Source: Nitriliruptor sp040882075
Lineage (GTDB): Bacteria > Actinomycetota > Nitriliruptoria > Nitriliruptorales > Nitriliruptoraceae
Assembly: GCF_040882075.1 (NCBI RefSeq)
Contig: NZ_JBBEBZ010000164.1
Span: 1-64,000 of the forward strand
Length of the DNA stretch: 64,000 nt
Reading direction: 5' to 3'
Shown: one piece after another, positions 8,882 through 16,711 of the stretch
Numbering within the stretch: position 1 is the first letter of the stretch
How the letters are laid out: each line of letters begins with the position of its first letter
Notes under the pieces: generated by a model
What the model was told of the DNA's origin: nothing
The model's input: only the letters and a program-made list of their open reading frames with translations
Databases searched by the model: none
Made by a program: the position numbers and the translations under genes

Positions 8882-11800
8882 TCAACCTCGGCTGATGCCG
8901 AGCAGCCTGCGGATGCGGTCGGCACGCATCCCACCGTGCAGCGCCTCGCGCTCGACCTCGTCGAGGAAGGCCAGCAGCTGCTCGCGGCGGGTCGGGTCGT
9001 CGAGCGCCTCACGGGGCGTGAGCCCACCGAGCATCGGGATCGACTCATCGACCCAGGCCTCCTCACGATGGGCGATCTCTTGGTCGAGGACCTCACGCAA
9101 CTCCTCGGGAAGGTCGTCGGGGTCGACGAGACCCGACGCGTCCGCGCTGCGGTCGGCGCTGCGGTCGGCGCTGCGGTCGGCGCTGCGGTCGGCGCTCGCC
9201 GCGACCTCCGTCAGCGGTCGCCGGCTCTCGTCGAGCAGCTCGACGCCCTCGACGACCTCCTCGATCACCGACATGAGCCGCTCGAGGGGTGCCTCGGCGT
9301 TGGTCTCGATCCGCAGACGGTCGCCGTCGAGCACGAGCTGACCACGTCCCCACCGCTGGCCGTCGACCTCGATCCACTCGACGAATCGCCCACCGTCGTC
9401 CAGGGCCTCGTAACGCTCGGCGAGCGCGGCCGCCGCCCGGGTGGGATCGCCGACGCGGTACTCGGCGGTGCAGATCACGGTCGGTTCGCCCTCCATGGTC
9501 AGAAGGGTCGGTGGCGCCTCGAGCGCCGCCACCCAGGCACAGATCGCCACAGCGCCGGGGTCGGTGTCGAGCAGGGCGAGGACCGCGTCCCGATGTTGCA
9601 CCGGCACCCGGACCGCCCCGCCGGACAGCTGGTGGCTGTGATGGTCGGGCAACACCCGCGCGAACAGCGCCTGGCCGGCGGTGAACTGATGGCTGCCGGC
9701 GCGCTCCCGCACACCCACGCGGTCTCCAGAGCGAAGGTCGAGCAGCTCGAGACCCACACCGGCGTCCACCTCGACGACCTCGTACAGCGAGCGGCGCGTG
9801 CCGACCCAGCTGGTGGCCAACTCGCGCTCGTCGTCGGGGAGCAGCACGCCGCGCTGGACGAGGAACCGCTCGAGGCCGCCCGCCTCGAACATCGCGGCGT
9901 CGACCACGACCCCATCGTCGACGGCGCGTTCGAGACGTCGGTCGTCGGTCGCGTCGCCCGCGCGTGCCTCGATCAGCGGCAGCAACAGGCCCCGGTGGAG
10001 CGGCCGGGTGAGGTGGCTCATGACCTTGTCGAGCAGCCATCCGACACGGTCCGGCAGCGGGCCGCCGCCGACCCGGTCGCAGCACTTCTTGAACTTGCGT
10101 CCCGAGGCACAGGGGCAGGCGTCGTTGCGGCCGACGCTGCGGGCCGCGACACGACGGCCCTCCAGACGCGTCACGCGGAGGTCGTCGCCTGGCACGCCGG
10201 CCCGTCGCAGGTGGCTGAGTGCGCCGGCGACATCGCCGCGGTCCTCGAGGTACCACGCGAGATCCTCGTGCGCGGGCGCGCACGCCGGGTCTCGGGCGGC
10301 GCGCCGCAGCGCGGTCTCCGCGGCCAGTGTCTGCCCGCGAGCTTCTGCGACGCGCGCGACGACGAGGTCGAGCGCCGAAGCAGCGGCCCCGCGCGCATGG
10401 GGCCGCAAGACCCGCTCGAAGCGCTCGAGGGCGCCGACGCCGGCGTCGAGCCCGCCGATGTCGAGGGGGCCGGTGCCGAGCTGGAGGTCGACCAGCGCCT
10501 CGGCCACCTCCGGTGCCAGGCGCAGCATGGGCGTGAGGTTGTCGGCGAGGTCGGCGGGCAGCTCCTCGAGCTCATCGCGCTCGCACAGGTCCAGGGCGGC
10601 CTCGAGGATGCCGACCGCCTGGGCCTCCATCTCGTCGAGCCCGTAGACCTCGGCGAGCAGCAGCGCGCGCACCTCGTCCTGCGGCGCCGACTCGTCCGGC
10701 CCGTCGGGGTCGAACACCTCGGCGTCATCGTGGGCGAGTCCGGCGCGGTCGAGCAGCTCGGCGAGCGGAGCGGTCGCCCGGCAGAAGGTGACGGGGAAGT
10801 GAGTGACGGTCTCGAGCACCAGCTCCGGTGCGTCGAGGGGTCCCCCGACCACGTTCGTCGCGCCGAGCGCAGCGAAGGTGTCTGCCAGGTGCTGCGCGGC
10901 GAGCTCGGCGTCCTCGTCGTCGAGGCCGTCGTCCGACACCCGAGTGACGGTCAGCCGACCGTCCTCCACTCGGCAGGCGACGAGGTCGCCGGCTGCGAGC
11001 CCGGCGGGTAGCCAGCCGGGCGGACCGAACAACGAGCTGCCACGCCGCTCGTCGAACGGGTACGCCGGATCGAGCATCCGCACCGCGCGGCCATCGTGGA
11101 GGGCCGGAGGGGGCAGGAAGGTCACCATCAGCGGAAGGTCGGGCATGACCTCGAGGCGCTGCTCCGCGAGCTCGAGTCCCGTCACGCGGTGGGTGAAGGT
11201 CCGGCCTTCGACCAGGCTGGGCAGGTAGACCAGCCGACGATCGCGCAGCCGCAGCATCCCCGGCACGTCCCAGAGCAGGTCGCGCATCTCCTCCAGCTCG
11301 GCAGCGTCGACGACGCCGTCTCGAACGAGCCGGTCGGCCACCTCCTGCTCGGTCAGCGGGCTGCTGGTCGTCAACAGTTCGCGCACCGCGAGCACCACCG
11401 CGGTCTCGACATCGTTGAGACCCCAGTCCTCCAGATCCTCGCCGGAGCGCTCCACCCACGTCACGTCCGCAACCTGGTCGTCGAGGTCAGCATCGTCGAG
11501 GGCGGCGTCGTCGTCCGCGACCGCCCGGAGCGCCGGGAGCGCCGGGAGCGCCGGGAGCGCCGGGAGCGCCGGGAGCGCCGGGATGTCGTCACGCGCGTCA
11601 CGCGCGTCACGCGCAGGACTCCATGCCGCCGCAGCGGCGCGCGGGAGCACCCAGGCGCCCACGGTGGTCAGTCGAGCGTCGTCAGGACCGTCGACCACGA
11701 CGCCGGCGGCGTCCCAGGCCAGGAGCACCAGGAAGAAGCCGTGCTCGATGATCTCTCGCTCGTCAGCCTCCAAGGGAGGTTCCTCGACCTCATCGACCTC

Positions 11801-12298
11801 ATCGGCCGCGAACCCGTGGTCGACCAATGCCGACGGCGTGGCGTCCGAGCCCGGGCCCGCGCGAACGGCTCCCAAGATCGCGCCGACCCAGTCGACCAGC
11901 TCGAGCGTCATGATCGACGCCGCCTCGTCAGGAGGCAGGCCCGGATCCTCGACCATCGAGATGGTGGCGGCGACCGCGGCGATGAGCAGCGTCCCGTCGT
12001 CGAGGTCATCCGGCCGCTCGATGCCCGCCGCCTGCAACATCCACCTCGCGGGAGTCGCCCCTCGTGCGTGGGCGCGCCGCAGACCACCCGCGGCCGCCGA
12101 GAGCTGCTGGTCGGAGGGCGTCGGCACAGCGACCTCGGAGAGGCCCAGCGCGACCACCTCCGCGGCGTGGCGTTCAGCCTCGGCCCACGCCTCCATGAGC
12201 TCCTCCTCGAACTCCACGTCGTCGTCGAGCGCGTCCCACCACACGCCGTGGTCGTCATCGCGCCCATCACGATCGTTGCCGTCGCTCTCGCCTGTCAT
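8882..12298 (-). CDS. Large SEC-C motif protein with tandem short repeats
   Basis: A 1138-residue, very acidic protein. Around residues 722-740 it has the zinc-binding SEC-C motif NDACPCASGRKFKKCC, as in the SecA tail and YecA-like proteins. Before it lies a TPR-like helical stretch (APAHEDLAWYLEDRGDVAGALSHL in part). Two tandem repeats are in frame: six copies of a 9-base unit encoding PAL at about 11523-11582, and four copies of a 12-base unit encoding SADR at about 9145-9194. A shorter ARD repeat lies just left of the PAL run. The ATG start has GAGG upstream; a GTG six bases earlier is possible. It stands alone between toxin-antitoxin modules. SEC-C proteins are often linked to translation or protein quality control, but I cannot assign a role here. 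Confidence 0.75.
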   Translation of the reverse strand: MTGESDGNDRDGRDDDHGVWWDALDDDVEFEEELMEAWAEAERHAAEVVALGLSEVAVPTPSDQQLSAAAGGLRRAHARGATPARWMLQAAGIERPDDLDDGTLLIAAVAATISMVEDPGLPPDEAASIMTLELVDWVGAILGAVRAGPGSDATPSALVDHGFAADEVDEVEEPPLEADEREIIEHGFFLVLLAWDAAGVVVDGPDDARLTTVGAWVLPRAAAAAWSPARDARDARDDIPALPALPALPALPALPALRAVADDDAALDDADLDDQVADVTWVERSGEDLEDWGLNDVETAVVLAVRELLTTSSPLTEQEVADRLVRDGVVDAAELEEMRDLLWDVPGMLRLRDRRLVYLPSLVEGRTFTHRVTGLELAEQRLEVMPDLPLMVTFLPPPALHDGRAVRMLDPAYPFDERRGSSLFGPPGWLPAGLAAGDLVACRVEDGRLTVTRVSDDGLDDEDAELAAQHLADTFAALGATNVVGGPLDAPELVLETVTHFPVTFCRATAPLAELLDRAGLAHDDAEVFDPDGPDESAPQDEVRALLLAEVYGLDEMEAQAVGILEAALDLCERDELEELPADLADNLTPMLRLAPEVAEALVDLQLGTGPLDIGGLDAGVGALERFERVLRPHARGAAASALDLVVARVAEARGQTLAAETALRRAARDPACAPAHEDLAWYLEDRGDVAGALSHLRRAGVPGDDLRVTRLEGRRVAARSVGRNDACPCASGRKFKKCCDRVGGGPLPDRVGWLLDKVMSHLTRPLHRGLLLPLIEARAGDATDDRRLERAVDDGVVVDAAMFEAGGLERFLVQRGVLLPDDERELATSWVGTRRSLYEVVEVDAGVGLELLDLRSGDRVGVRERAGSHQFTAGQALFARVLPDHHSHQLSGGAVRVPVQHRDAVLALLDTDPGAVAICAWVAALEAPPTLLTMEGEPTVICTAEYRVGDPTRAAAALAERYEALDDGGRFVEWIEVDGQRWGRGQLVLDGDRLRIETNAEAPLERLMSVIEEVVEGVELLDESRRPLTEVAASADRSADRSADRSADRSADASGLVDPDDLPEELREVLDQEIAHREEAWVDESIPMLGGLTPREALDDPTRREQLLAFLDEVEREALHGGMRADRIRRLLGISRG
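9145..9194. repeat. 12-bp tandem repeat (GCGGTCGGCGCT, about four units)
   Basis: Four consecutive copies of GCGGTCGGCGCT in the SEC-C gene. On the coding strand they give repeated SADR near the C-terminus. The unit is a multiple of three, so changes in copy number keep the frame. Confidence 0.9.
11523..11582. repeat. 9-bp tandem repeat (CGCCGGGAG, about six units)
   Basis: Six near-perfect copies of CGCCGGGAG in the SEC-C gene, encoding repeated Pro-Ala-Leu. It is followed at once by a 9-base ACGCGCGTC repeat of three units (about 11591-11612) encoding Ala-Arg-Asp. Both keep the reading frame and look prone to slippage. Confidence 0.9.
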
Positions 12299-12304
12299 CG
12301 CCAC

Positions 12305-12605
12305 CTCGACCCATCCCGGAAACCACCGTACGTCGGCGACGCCAGTGGTCGCGCTCGCTCACCGACACGATCTTCAGGAGCTCGTCGTAGGTGAAGCGGC
12401 TGGGATGCTCGCGGTAGGCGCCCCAGACGTCTCGACAGCCTCGTCCTCTCGGCCGAGCTTACGAAGCACCTTCACCTTCATCCACCCCAGCGAACCCGCC
12501 GGGGTCCAGCGCGGCCTCGATCTCGCGCTCGAGCGGGTCGGGCTTGCCCCGTGGTCGGCCACTCACAGCCCCATCTGCTCCTGTTCGGTGCGAACCGCCC
12601 GGAAC
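12305..12605 (-). pseudogene. Relic of an overlapping conserved gene pair (copy 2)
   Basis: At 12605-12563 the minus strand reads FRAVRTEQEQMGL and a stop, the same ending as the conserved hypothetical at 7617. The stop overlaps a GTG (GTGA) that opens SGRPRGKPDPLEREIEAAL, the same opening as the relic at 7350-7618. After AALDPGGF the frame breaks. Further down, KVKVLRKLGREDEAVE and, in another frame, WGAYREHPSRFTYDELL remain before the SEC-C gene. So one gene has lost nearly everything but its tail and the other is internally deleted and frameshifted. The two copies bracket the VapBC and SEC-C genes. Confidence 0.55.
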
Positions 12606-12818
12606 CTGTGGAAGGTCGACAAGCTCGAGGGCAAGCCCTGCGTCCGTGGCCTGCGCATCACCGTGGAGACCGTGGTCCGCCTGGTCGCCGCCGGCTGGTC
12701 GTTCGATCAGATCCTCGAGGAGTACCCCGACCTCGAACAAGCTGACATCCAGCAGGCGCTGGAGTACGCGGCCGCAGCGACCGACGTGCACGTGCATCGG
12801 CTCCGCTCCCCCGCGTGA
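12588..12818 (+). CDS. DUF433 family antitoxin
   Basis: A 76-residue protein with the DUF433 core KLEGKPCVRGLRITVETVV, followed by DQILEEYPDLEQADIQQALE. DUF433 proteins are small helix-turn-helix antitoxins paired with DUF5615 PIN-like toxins, and that toxin follows with a 4-base overlap. The normal opening of about ten residues before the core is missing: the only in-frame start is a GTG inside the antisense of the relic of the previous entry, giving an atypical N-terminus (VRTARNLWKVD). The partner toxin is frameshifted, so this is probably an orphan antitoxin. Confidence 0.75.
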   Translation: MRTARNLWKVDKLEGKPCVRGLRITVETVVRLVAAGWSFDQILEEYPDLEQADIQQALEYAAAATDVHVHRLRSPA

Positions 12819-13185
12819 AGCTACTCATCGATGAGAACCTGCCACCGCGGCTCGCGGGTCTGCTCACCGAGGCTGGCCACGCCGCCGTGCACGTCCGCGA
12901 CCTCGAGGCAGCCGGATCGTCCGACCGGCAGATCATCGACCTCGGGCTCGCCGACGGGCGGACCATCGTCTCGGCTGACACCGACTTCGGAGCGCTTCTG
13001 GCTTCGACGGGCGCCACACAGCACCTTCCGTCATCCTCGTCCGCGAGGTGGTCGATCGCCGCCCACCGGAGCTCGCCGACCTCCTGACCGCTTGCATCGA
13101 GCAGCTCGAGGCCCAGCTCACCGGAGGGGCGATGGTCGCACTCACCCCCGCCGGGGCCCGGGTTCGCCGACTCCCGCTGCTGTAG
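12815..13185 (+). pseudogene. DUF5615 family PIN-like toxin, frameshifted
   Basis: The frame opens as MKLLIDENLPPRLAGLLTEA and continues with IVSADTDFGALLASTGAT, the DUF5615 signature with its acidic residues (DEN, SADTD). After GAT a doubled CA (ACACAG, about 13015-13020) shifts the frame. The original continuation is intact two bases out of phase: APSVILVREVVDRRPPELAD and on to RVRRLPLL with a TAG at 13183-13185. Removing CA would restore a protein of about 123 residues. The current product ends at residue 90 with an unrelated tail. It forms an overlapping pair with the DUF433 antitoxin. Confidence 0.8.
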
Positions 13186-13282
13186 ATCCGGTCGCCCCAG
13201 TTCCCTGCTGGGTTCCGCATGGCCCCAGTCCGAGGATCGCCGTGACACGCTTCAGGGTCCTCGCGCGTGTCTACAGCGACGG

Positions 13283-13709
13283 ACCCCGCCCGACCCCTAC
13301 CCGCCCACGCCCAGCATCCCGGAGGCCACCTGGTACGTGCAGCCCAACGAGCCAGGCTGCTGGCAGGTCACGGCCGCAGACCGAGGGGAGGACCTGAGCT
13401 ACACCTACCTCATCGATGAGCACGAGGGCGAGGCATCCGTCGCGTCGCCTCGTCACCGACCCGGAGCTGGCCGGGCTGTGCGAGGACGTCGACAACGCGA
13501 TCGCCGAGGGCTCGGCAGGTAGCTCGACCCCAGAGGACGCGCCCAAAGCCTTCCTCGACCAGATCCCGATCCTGCGAGACACAACCATCGCCGGCACCAC
13601 GATCACGCACCGAGGCAAGGTGGTCGGTGAGATCCAGCTGATCGAGTCTCCGGCCGGTGGCTACCTCATCACCCGCGCGAGCTGGTGCTACCCCGGCGGT
13701 TCGGACTGA
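13283..13709 (+). pseudogene. Frameshifted hypothetical gene
   Basis: A proline-rich lead (PPDPYPPTPSIPEATWYVQ) runs into NEPGCWQVTAADRGEDLSYT and YLIDEHEGEASV. One extra base near 13440-13450 then moves the sensible continuation to the next frame: RRLVTDPELAGLCEDVDNAI, later PILRDTTIAGTTITHRGKVV and ITRASWCYPGGSD with a stop. Both halves have normal codon use. I recognise no family. The proline-rich start suggests a tether such as that of a secreted or lipoprotein, but I see no signal peptide or lipobox, and the true start is not found. Confidence 0.45.
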
Positions 13710-13948
13710 GCCCAAGAACCACCGCAACCGAGATCTCGCCCCGACAGGTGGGTCAGCACGAGCTCGGCATCAACGGCACAAGATTCGTAGCAGGGTTCCA
13801 GTTTACGTACTTCTGTGTGCCTGGCTGACCGCGCACGACTTCTCGCCGGCTCACCATCGATCCCTCCTCGGTCACTCAGGACCGTAGCGAGGTACCGCCG
13901 ACAGCCGAGTGCACGTGCGCGCCGGTGTGGATACTCGACGTCTGGCCA

Positions 13949-14476
13949 TCACGCGAGATCGGCGAGGTCGTCCCACCGCTCGACGAGTTCGGCCTCGATG
14001 AGGCTGCCGCCGAGCAGCTCGGGGAACACCACCAGGACCGTGTCGACACCGGTCGCGGAATAGGTGCGGATACCCTGGTCGCCGACCGCGTGGGCCTCGG
14101 TCCCGAGCTGCTGGCACACCCTCCAGTCGTCGGCAACGAGCTCGTCCTTGGTGATGCAGAGATGGGTGCGCGTCGCCGCGTCGGTGAGGTCGAGCACCCG
14201 GTGTAGGTCGAGTTCGTAGCGGTACAGCACTCGAGGCAGCAGCCCTTCCACCCCGACGACGTGCCGGGTGCCCTGCCGGGTCAACTCCGCGACCACGCAC
14301 GGTCGGGTCTCGCACAGGTAGAGGGCCGGGAAGCTGCCAGGCGGATTGAACCGACCGCCGTTGATCCTTGCGCCCTCGCCACTGCGCGGGTCGTAGCGCG
14401 GCGACTGGTTCCGGAACGCAGTAGCGACGTGCGCTACGCGTGGGGCGGTGGCGATCCGGCTTCGGTCGAGCACCAT
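13949..14476 (-). CDS. RES-domain toxin (NAD+ phosphorylase family)
   Basis: A 175-residue RES-domain protein. It shows the conserved Arg region at the start (VAHVATAFRNQSPRYDP), the signature GGRFNPPGSFPALYL and the following Glu in CVVAELTRQG. RES toxins (MbcT and related) degrade NAD+ and are paired with Xre/MbcA/ParS-type antitoxins. That antitoxin lies directly upstream and its stop overlaps this ATG (TGATG). All recognisable active-site positions are present and the frame is full length, so the toxin appears intact. Confidence 0.88.
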   Translation of the reverse strand: MVLDRSRIATAPRVAHVATAFRNQSPRYDPRSGEGARINGGRFNPPGSFPALYLCETRPCVVAELTRQGTRHVVGVEGLLPRVLYRYELDLHRVLDLTDAATRTHLCITKDELVADDWRVCQQLGTEAHAVGDQGIRTYSATGVDTVLVVFPELLGGSLIEAELVERWDDLADLA

Positions 14477-14811
14477 CAGGCGGTGACGCCCTCACCGATC
14501 GACAGGATCGCCCCGATCACTCGGCGGTACTCGCCCTGCTCGATCAGGTCCATCGGCTTGTCGTAGTCCAGTGCGGGCACCGGGCTGCGGAGCCACAACC
14601 GGGCTGGCTCGTCGCGCATCACCTCGCGGAGGACGTCGATGACGGCCTTCAACTCGAGCAGCCGCTCCTCGTTCTGCCGGCGTGGCTCCGCCCCGGTGGT
14701 CGTCCAGCGAGCCACCGACCGAGGTGTTGTGCCGAGGATCCGCGCGATGTCGGGGGCGTCCACGATGGCGGACTCGAGCATGTCGTCGAGCAGCGTCGTG
14801 ACTGTGCTCAT
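14476..14811 (-). CDS. Xre/MbcA/ParS-type antitoxin
   Basis: A 111-residue antitoxin upstream of the RES toxin. The N-terminal part has a helix-turn-helix (IARILGTTPRSVARWTTTG) and the C-terminal part has the toxin-binding domain (ELKAVIDVLREVM, MDLIEQGEYRRVIGAI). GGAGGG precedes the ATG by six bases, which favours this start over an in-frame ATG at 14832. The pair is probably autoregulated through the palindrome just upstream. Confidence 0.88.
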   Translation of the reverse strand: MSTVTTLLDDMLESAIVDAPDIARILGTTPRSVARWTTTGAEPRRQNEERLLELKAVIDVLREVMRDEPARLWLRSPVPALDYDKPMDLIEQGEYRRVIGAILSIGEGVTA

Positions 14812-14861
14812 CCGCGTCCCTCCGAGATACATGCTTGTGATTCAACACCCGTACGCGTATC

Positions 14862-14886
14862 TTACGTCGTTAGAACGTCGACGTAA
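14862..14886. promoter_or_regulatory. Palindrome upstream of the RES-Xre pair (candidate operator)
   Basis: TTACGTCG at 14862-14869 and CGACGTAA at 14879-14886 form a perfect 8-bp inverted repeat with a 9-base spacer, about 50 bases before the antitoxin start. The position suits autoregulation by the Xre antitoxin. Operator function is inferred. Confidence 0.55.
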
Positions 14887-15489
14887 AGTCAGGTTATCAG
14901 CGACGGACGGTCTCGGTTTCGGCCACGGTTACCTTCCACGGGTGGAGCTGGGCAACTACCGAGCCCTAGAGCGGGCGCTCGGTCTGCAGTCGCTGTTCGA
15001 CCCCGAACCGGTGTCCCTCCCCTGGGTCATCCTCGACGGCTCGTGGGTCACGACCAACCGCGACATCCTCCCGATGCTGAGGTCAGCGGGGACGCGCTAC
15101 CTCATCGACACCTCCGCTTGGCGGTTCCAGACTGACAGCGCCTTCAGCGTCGCTCGCACGGGTGACCGAAGCACAGCAGGTCTCGTCGTTTCCAAGTTCG
15201 ATGCGACTGGATCACGCCGAACGGGAGTGGCAAGCCGCGCGCCGCACCGCCACGAGCGTCAACACCGCCCTCTGTGAGGCGAGGCAGGTTTCGGCGAACT
15301 CCCAACGGAGCACCTCGATAACCAACTCGCCGTTCTCCGACAGCGCGCTACTCGCAGCGAAGCGCCTGAACCCCGGCATCTCATGGTGTCGAATAGCGAG
15401 AACGGCTCTAGCCTTCTCAAACTGGAGCACCACTCCAGTTTTCGTACTTCTACGTACTTCCGGAACGCCGCGAACGAAAGGCGCTCAGA
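14887..15489. other. Accessory stretch with an unidentified coding fragment
   Basis: On the plus strand about 14941-15165 reads VELGNYRALERALGLQSLFD, PVSLPWVILDGSWVTTNRD and AGTRYLIDTSAWRF, with good codon use but no clear start, ribosome site or family. It looks like a fragment of a longer protein. Further right lie a hairpin-forming repeat (AAACTGGAG, 5-base spacer, CTCCAGTTT at 15419-15441) and a doubled TACTTC motif (15445-15462) next to the tRNA fragment. I call no complete gene here. Confidence 0.4.
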
Positions 15490-15525
15490 AAGAACGCCCC
15501 GTAGCGGGCGCTACGAGGCGTTCTT
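15490..15525 (-). terminator. Hairpin directly after the tRNA-Ala fragment (copy 1)
   Basis: AAGAACGCC at 15490-15498 pairs with GGCGTTCTT at 15517-15525, with an inner GTAGCG/CGCTAC stem. It lies immediately downstream of the 3' end of the tRNA fragment in the tRNA direction, where a tRNA terminator would be. Confidence 0.7.
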
Positions 15526-15528
15526 CGG

Positions 15529-15577
15529 GTGGAGGTGATCGGATTTGAACCGACGGCCCCTTCGTTGCGAACGAAGT
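15529..15577 (-). repeat. tRNA-Ala 3'-end repeat, copy 1 (candidate attachment site)
   Basis: Forty-nine bases identical to the intact tRNA-Ala(CGC) gene at 54472-54545, from the discriminator base through the T arm and variable region to the anticodon stem. The rest of the tRNA (D arm and 5' acceptor strand) is absent, so this cannot be a working tRNA. Identical 3' fragments of this kind mark the far end of elements that integrate at tRNA genes. Confidence 0.85.
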
Positions 15578-15680
15578 GCCCTAAAGCGCGATCGACACAT
15601 CAGAAAGGGCCTGAATAGCTGCGAATCAGGGCCGTAAACTGTAATCGAGGGTTTCGAGATGTTGGCCTGCACCGCAGCTG

Positions 15681-15767
15681 CACCACAGCAAGATTCGGGG
15701 ATCTACGGCAGGTTCCCGCATCATCCCTCACCCGATTGTGGTGCCAGTGTGGTGCACCAGCCGTGCC
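15681..15767. repeat. Repeat block shared with the 46.3 kb site (candidate integrase arm sites)
   Basis: About 65 bases starting ATCTACGGCAGGTTCCC at 15701 are nearly the same as 46330-46386. They end in TGTGGTGCCA and TGTGGTGCACC, with the inverted form CACCACA at 15681-15687. Placed about 110 bases inside the tRNA fragment, they could be arm-type binding sites of a lost integrase. Confidence 0.5.
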
Positions 15768-15934
15768 CAGTCAGCCTGCCTGCACCGATTGTCGCTTGGC
15801 CGAGACGCCCACCGAGCATCGCACCCGGGCAACCTTGCTGCCCACACCGACAGTGCGACGACACGTTCGCGGTGGCGCTCCGCCAGGCTATCTCTGTCCT
15901 TGCCGTCAACACCGCGACGGAGAGCCGTGAGGGC

Positions 15935-16428
15935 ATGGTCGTCATCCACGCCACCAGGAAGTTCCTCGACCGCGTCCCCACGCCGCCCTCCGACATCGAC
16001 CAGCCGACGGGACCGCTCGGAAGCTGGTACGCCACCGTGCTGTTCTGGAAGCCCCAGGTCGCGCCGCTGGTCGACGAGCACACCTACCTACCGCTGCTGA
16101 TGCCCCTCGCGCCGGCAAGCCACGCCACGCTCCTCCAACGGTTCCCCGACGCGATCGAGACACTCCTCGCTGCCCACCACACCACGCACCGGCGCCCTTC
16201 GTCCGGGCGACCGCCGCAGCCGCACGAGAACCCGTCGTCCCCGGACCGCAACCGTCACGCCCTCGGTGTCATGAACGAGCTCGCACACCTCGCCCCCTTC
16301 CACCACACAGCCGGGGAGATCGATCTGTCACGCTTGCCTTCGACCTCGCCCGTACCCCGATCGGTCCGGTGTACACGACCCACGTCTCACCCGACCGCGC
16401 TCTCACCGCCCTCACCCACAGCTCGTAG
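15935..16428 (+). pseudogene. DUF6933-family gene, frameshifted
   Basis: The frame opens MVVIHATRKFLDRVPTPPSD and continues LGSWYATVLFWKPQVAPLVD and LLMPLAPASHATLLQRFPDA, which matches my memory of the DUF6933 family. A middle segment (about 16190-16260) is poor, then GVMNELAHLAPFHHTAGEID returns. One missing base near 16332 then shifts the frame; the proper end LAFDLARTPIGPVYTTHVSP continues in the next frame to a TAG at 16426-16428. The family has no known function that I can state. It is the first gene inside the left tRNA fragment. Confidence 0.65.
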
Positions 16429-16616
16429 CCGACAACACACCCGATCCGAGTCCCCGTTGTGTGCGGTGCGGCTCCGGGACGCCTCGCGACGCCGGTCATC
16501 CGTCCATAGTCGGCTCCGCCTCGTGCCGCCTCGCGCGTGCGAGTGCTCGTTTTGGGCCGGGCCATCGAAGGTTCTGGGCAGGACGGGTGACGTTCAGTAG
16601 GGTCGCCGGCGACCGA

Positions 16617-16706
16617 TCGCGGGAGCCCGTGGGAACGACGGGCTGAGAGGGTGGCCGCCACCACCGACCGTCAGCACCTGATCCGGGTAACGCCGGCGGA
16701 GGGAGG
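16617..16706 (+). promoter_or_regulatory. TPP riboswitch (THI box)
   Basis: The conserved elements are in order: GGGCTGAGAGGG near 16640, then ACCTGATCCGGGTAACGCC at about 16676-16694, then GGCGGAGGGA just before the thiC ATG. This is the standard TPP aptamer, here overlapping the ribosome site (GGAGGGAGG), so it probably represses translation of thiC when TPP is plentiful. Confidence 0.95.
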
Positions 16707-16711
16707 CATCG

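Noticed and set aside
9145..11582. Short direct repeats as a possible CRISPR array
   Set aside because: The units are 9 and 12 bases with no spacers and lie in frame inside a coding gene.
15529..15577. A second functional tRNA-Ala
   Set aside because: Only the 3' 49 bases exist; the D arm and 5' acceptor strand are missing. The same holds for 46158-46206.
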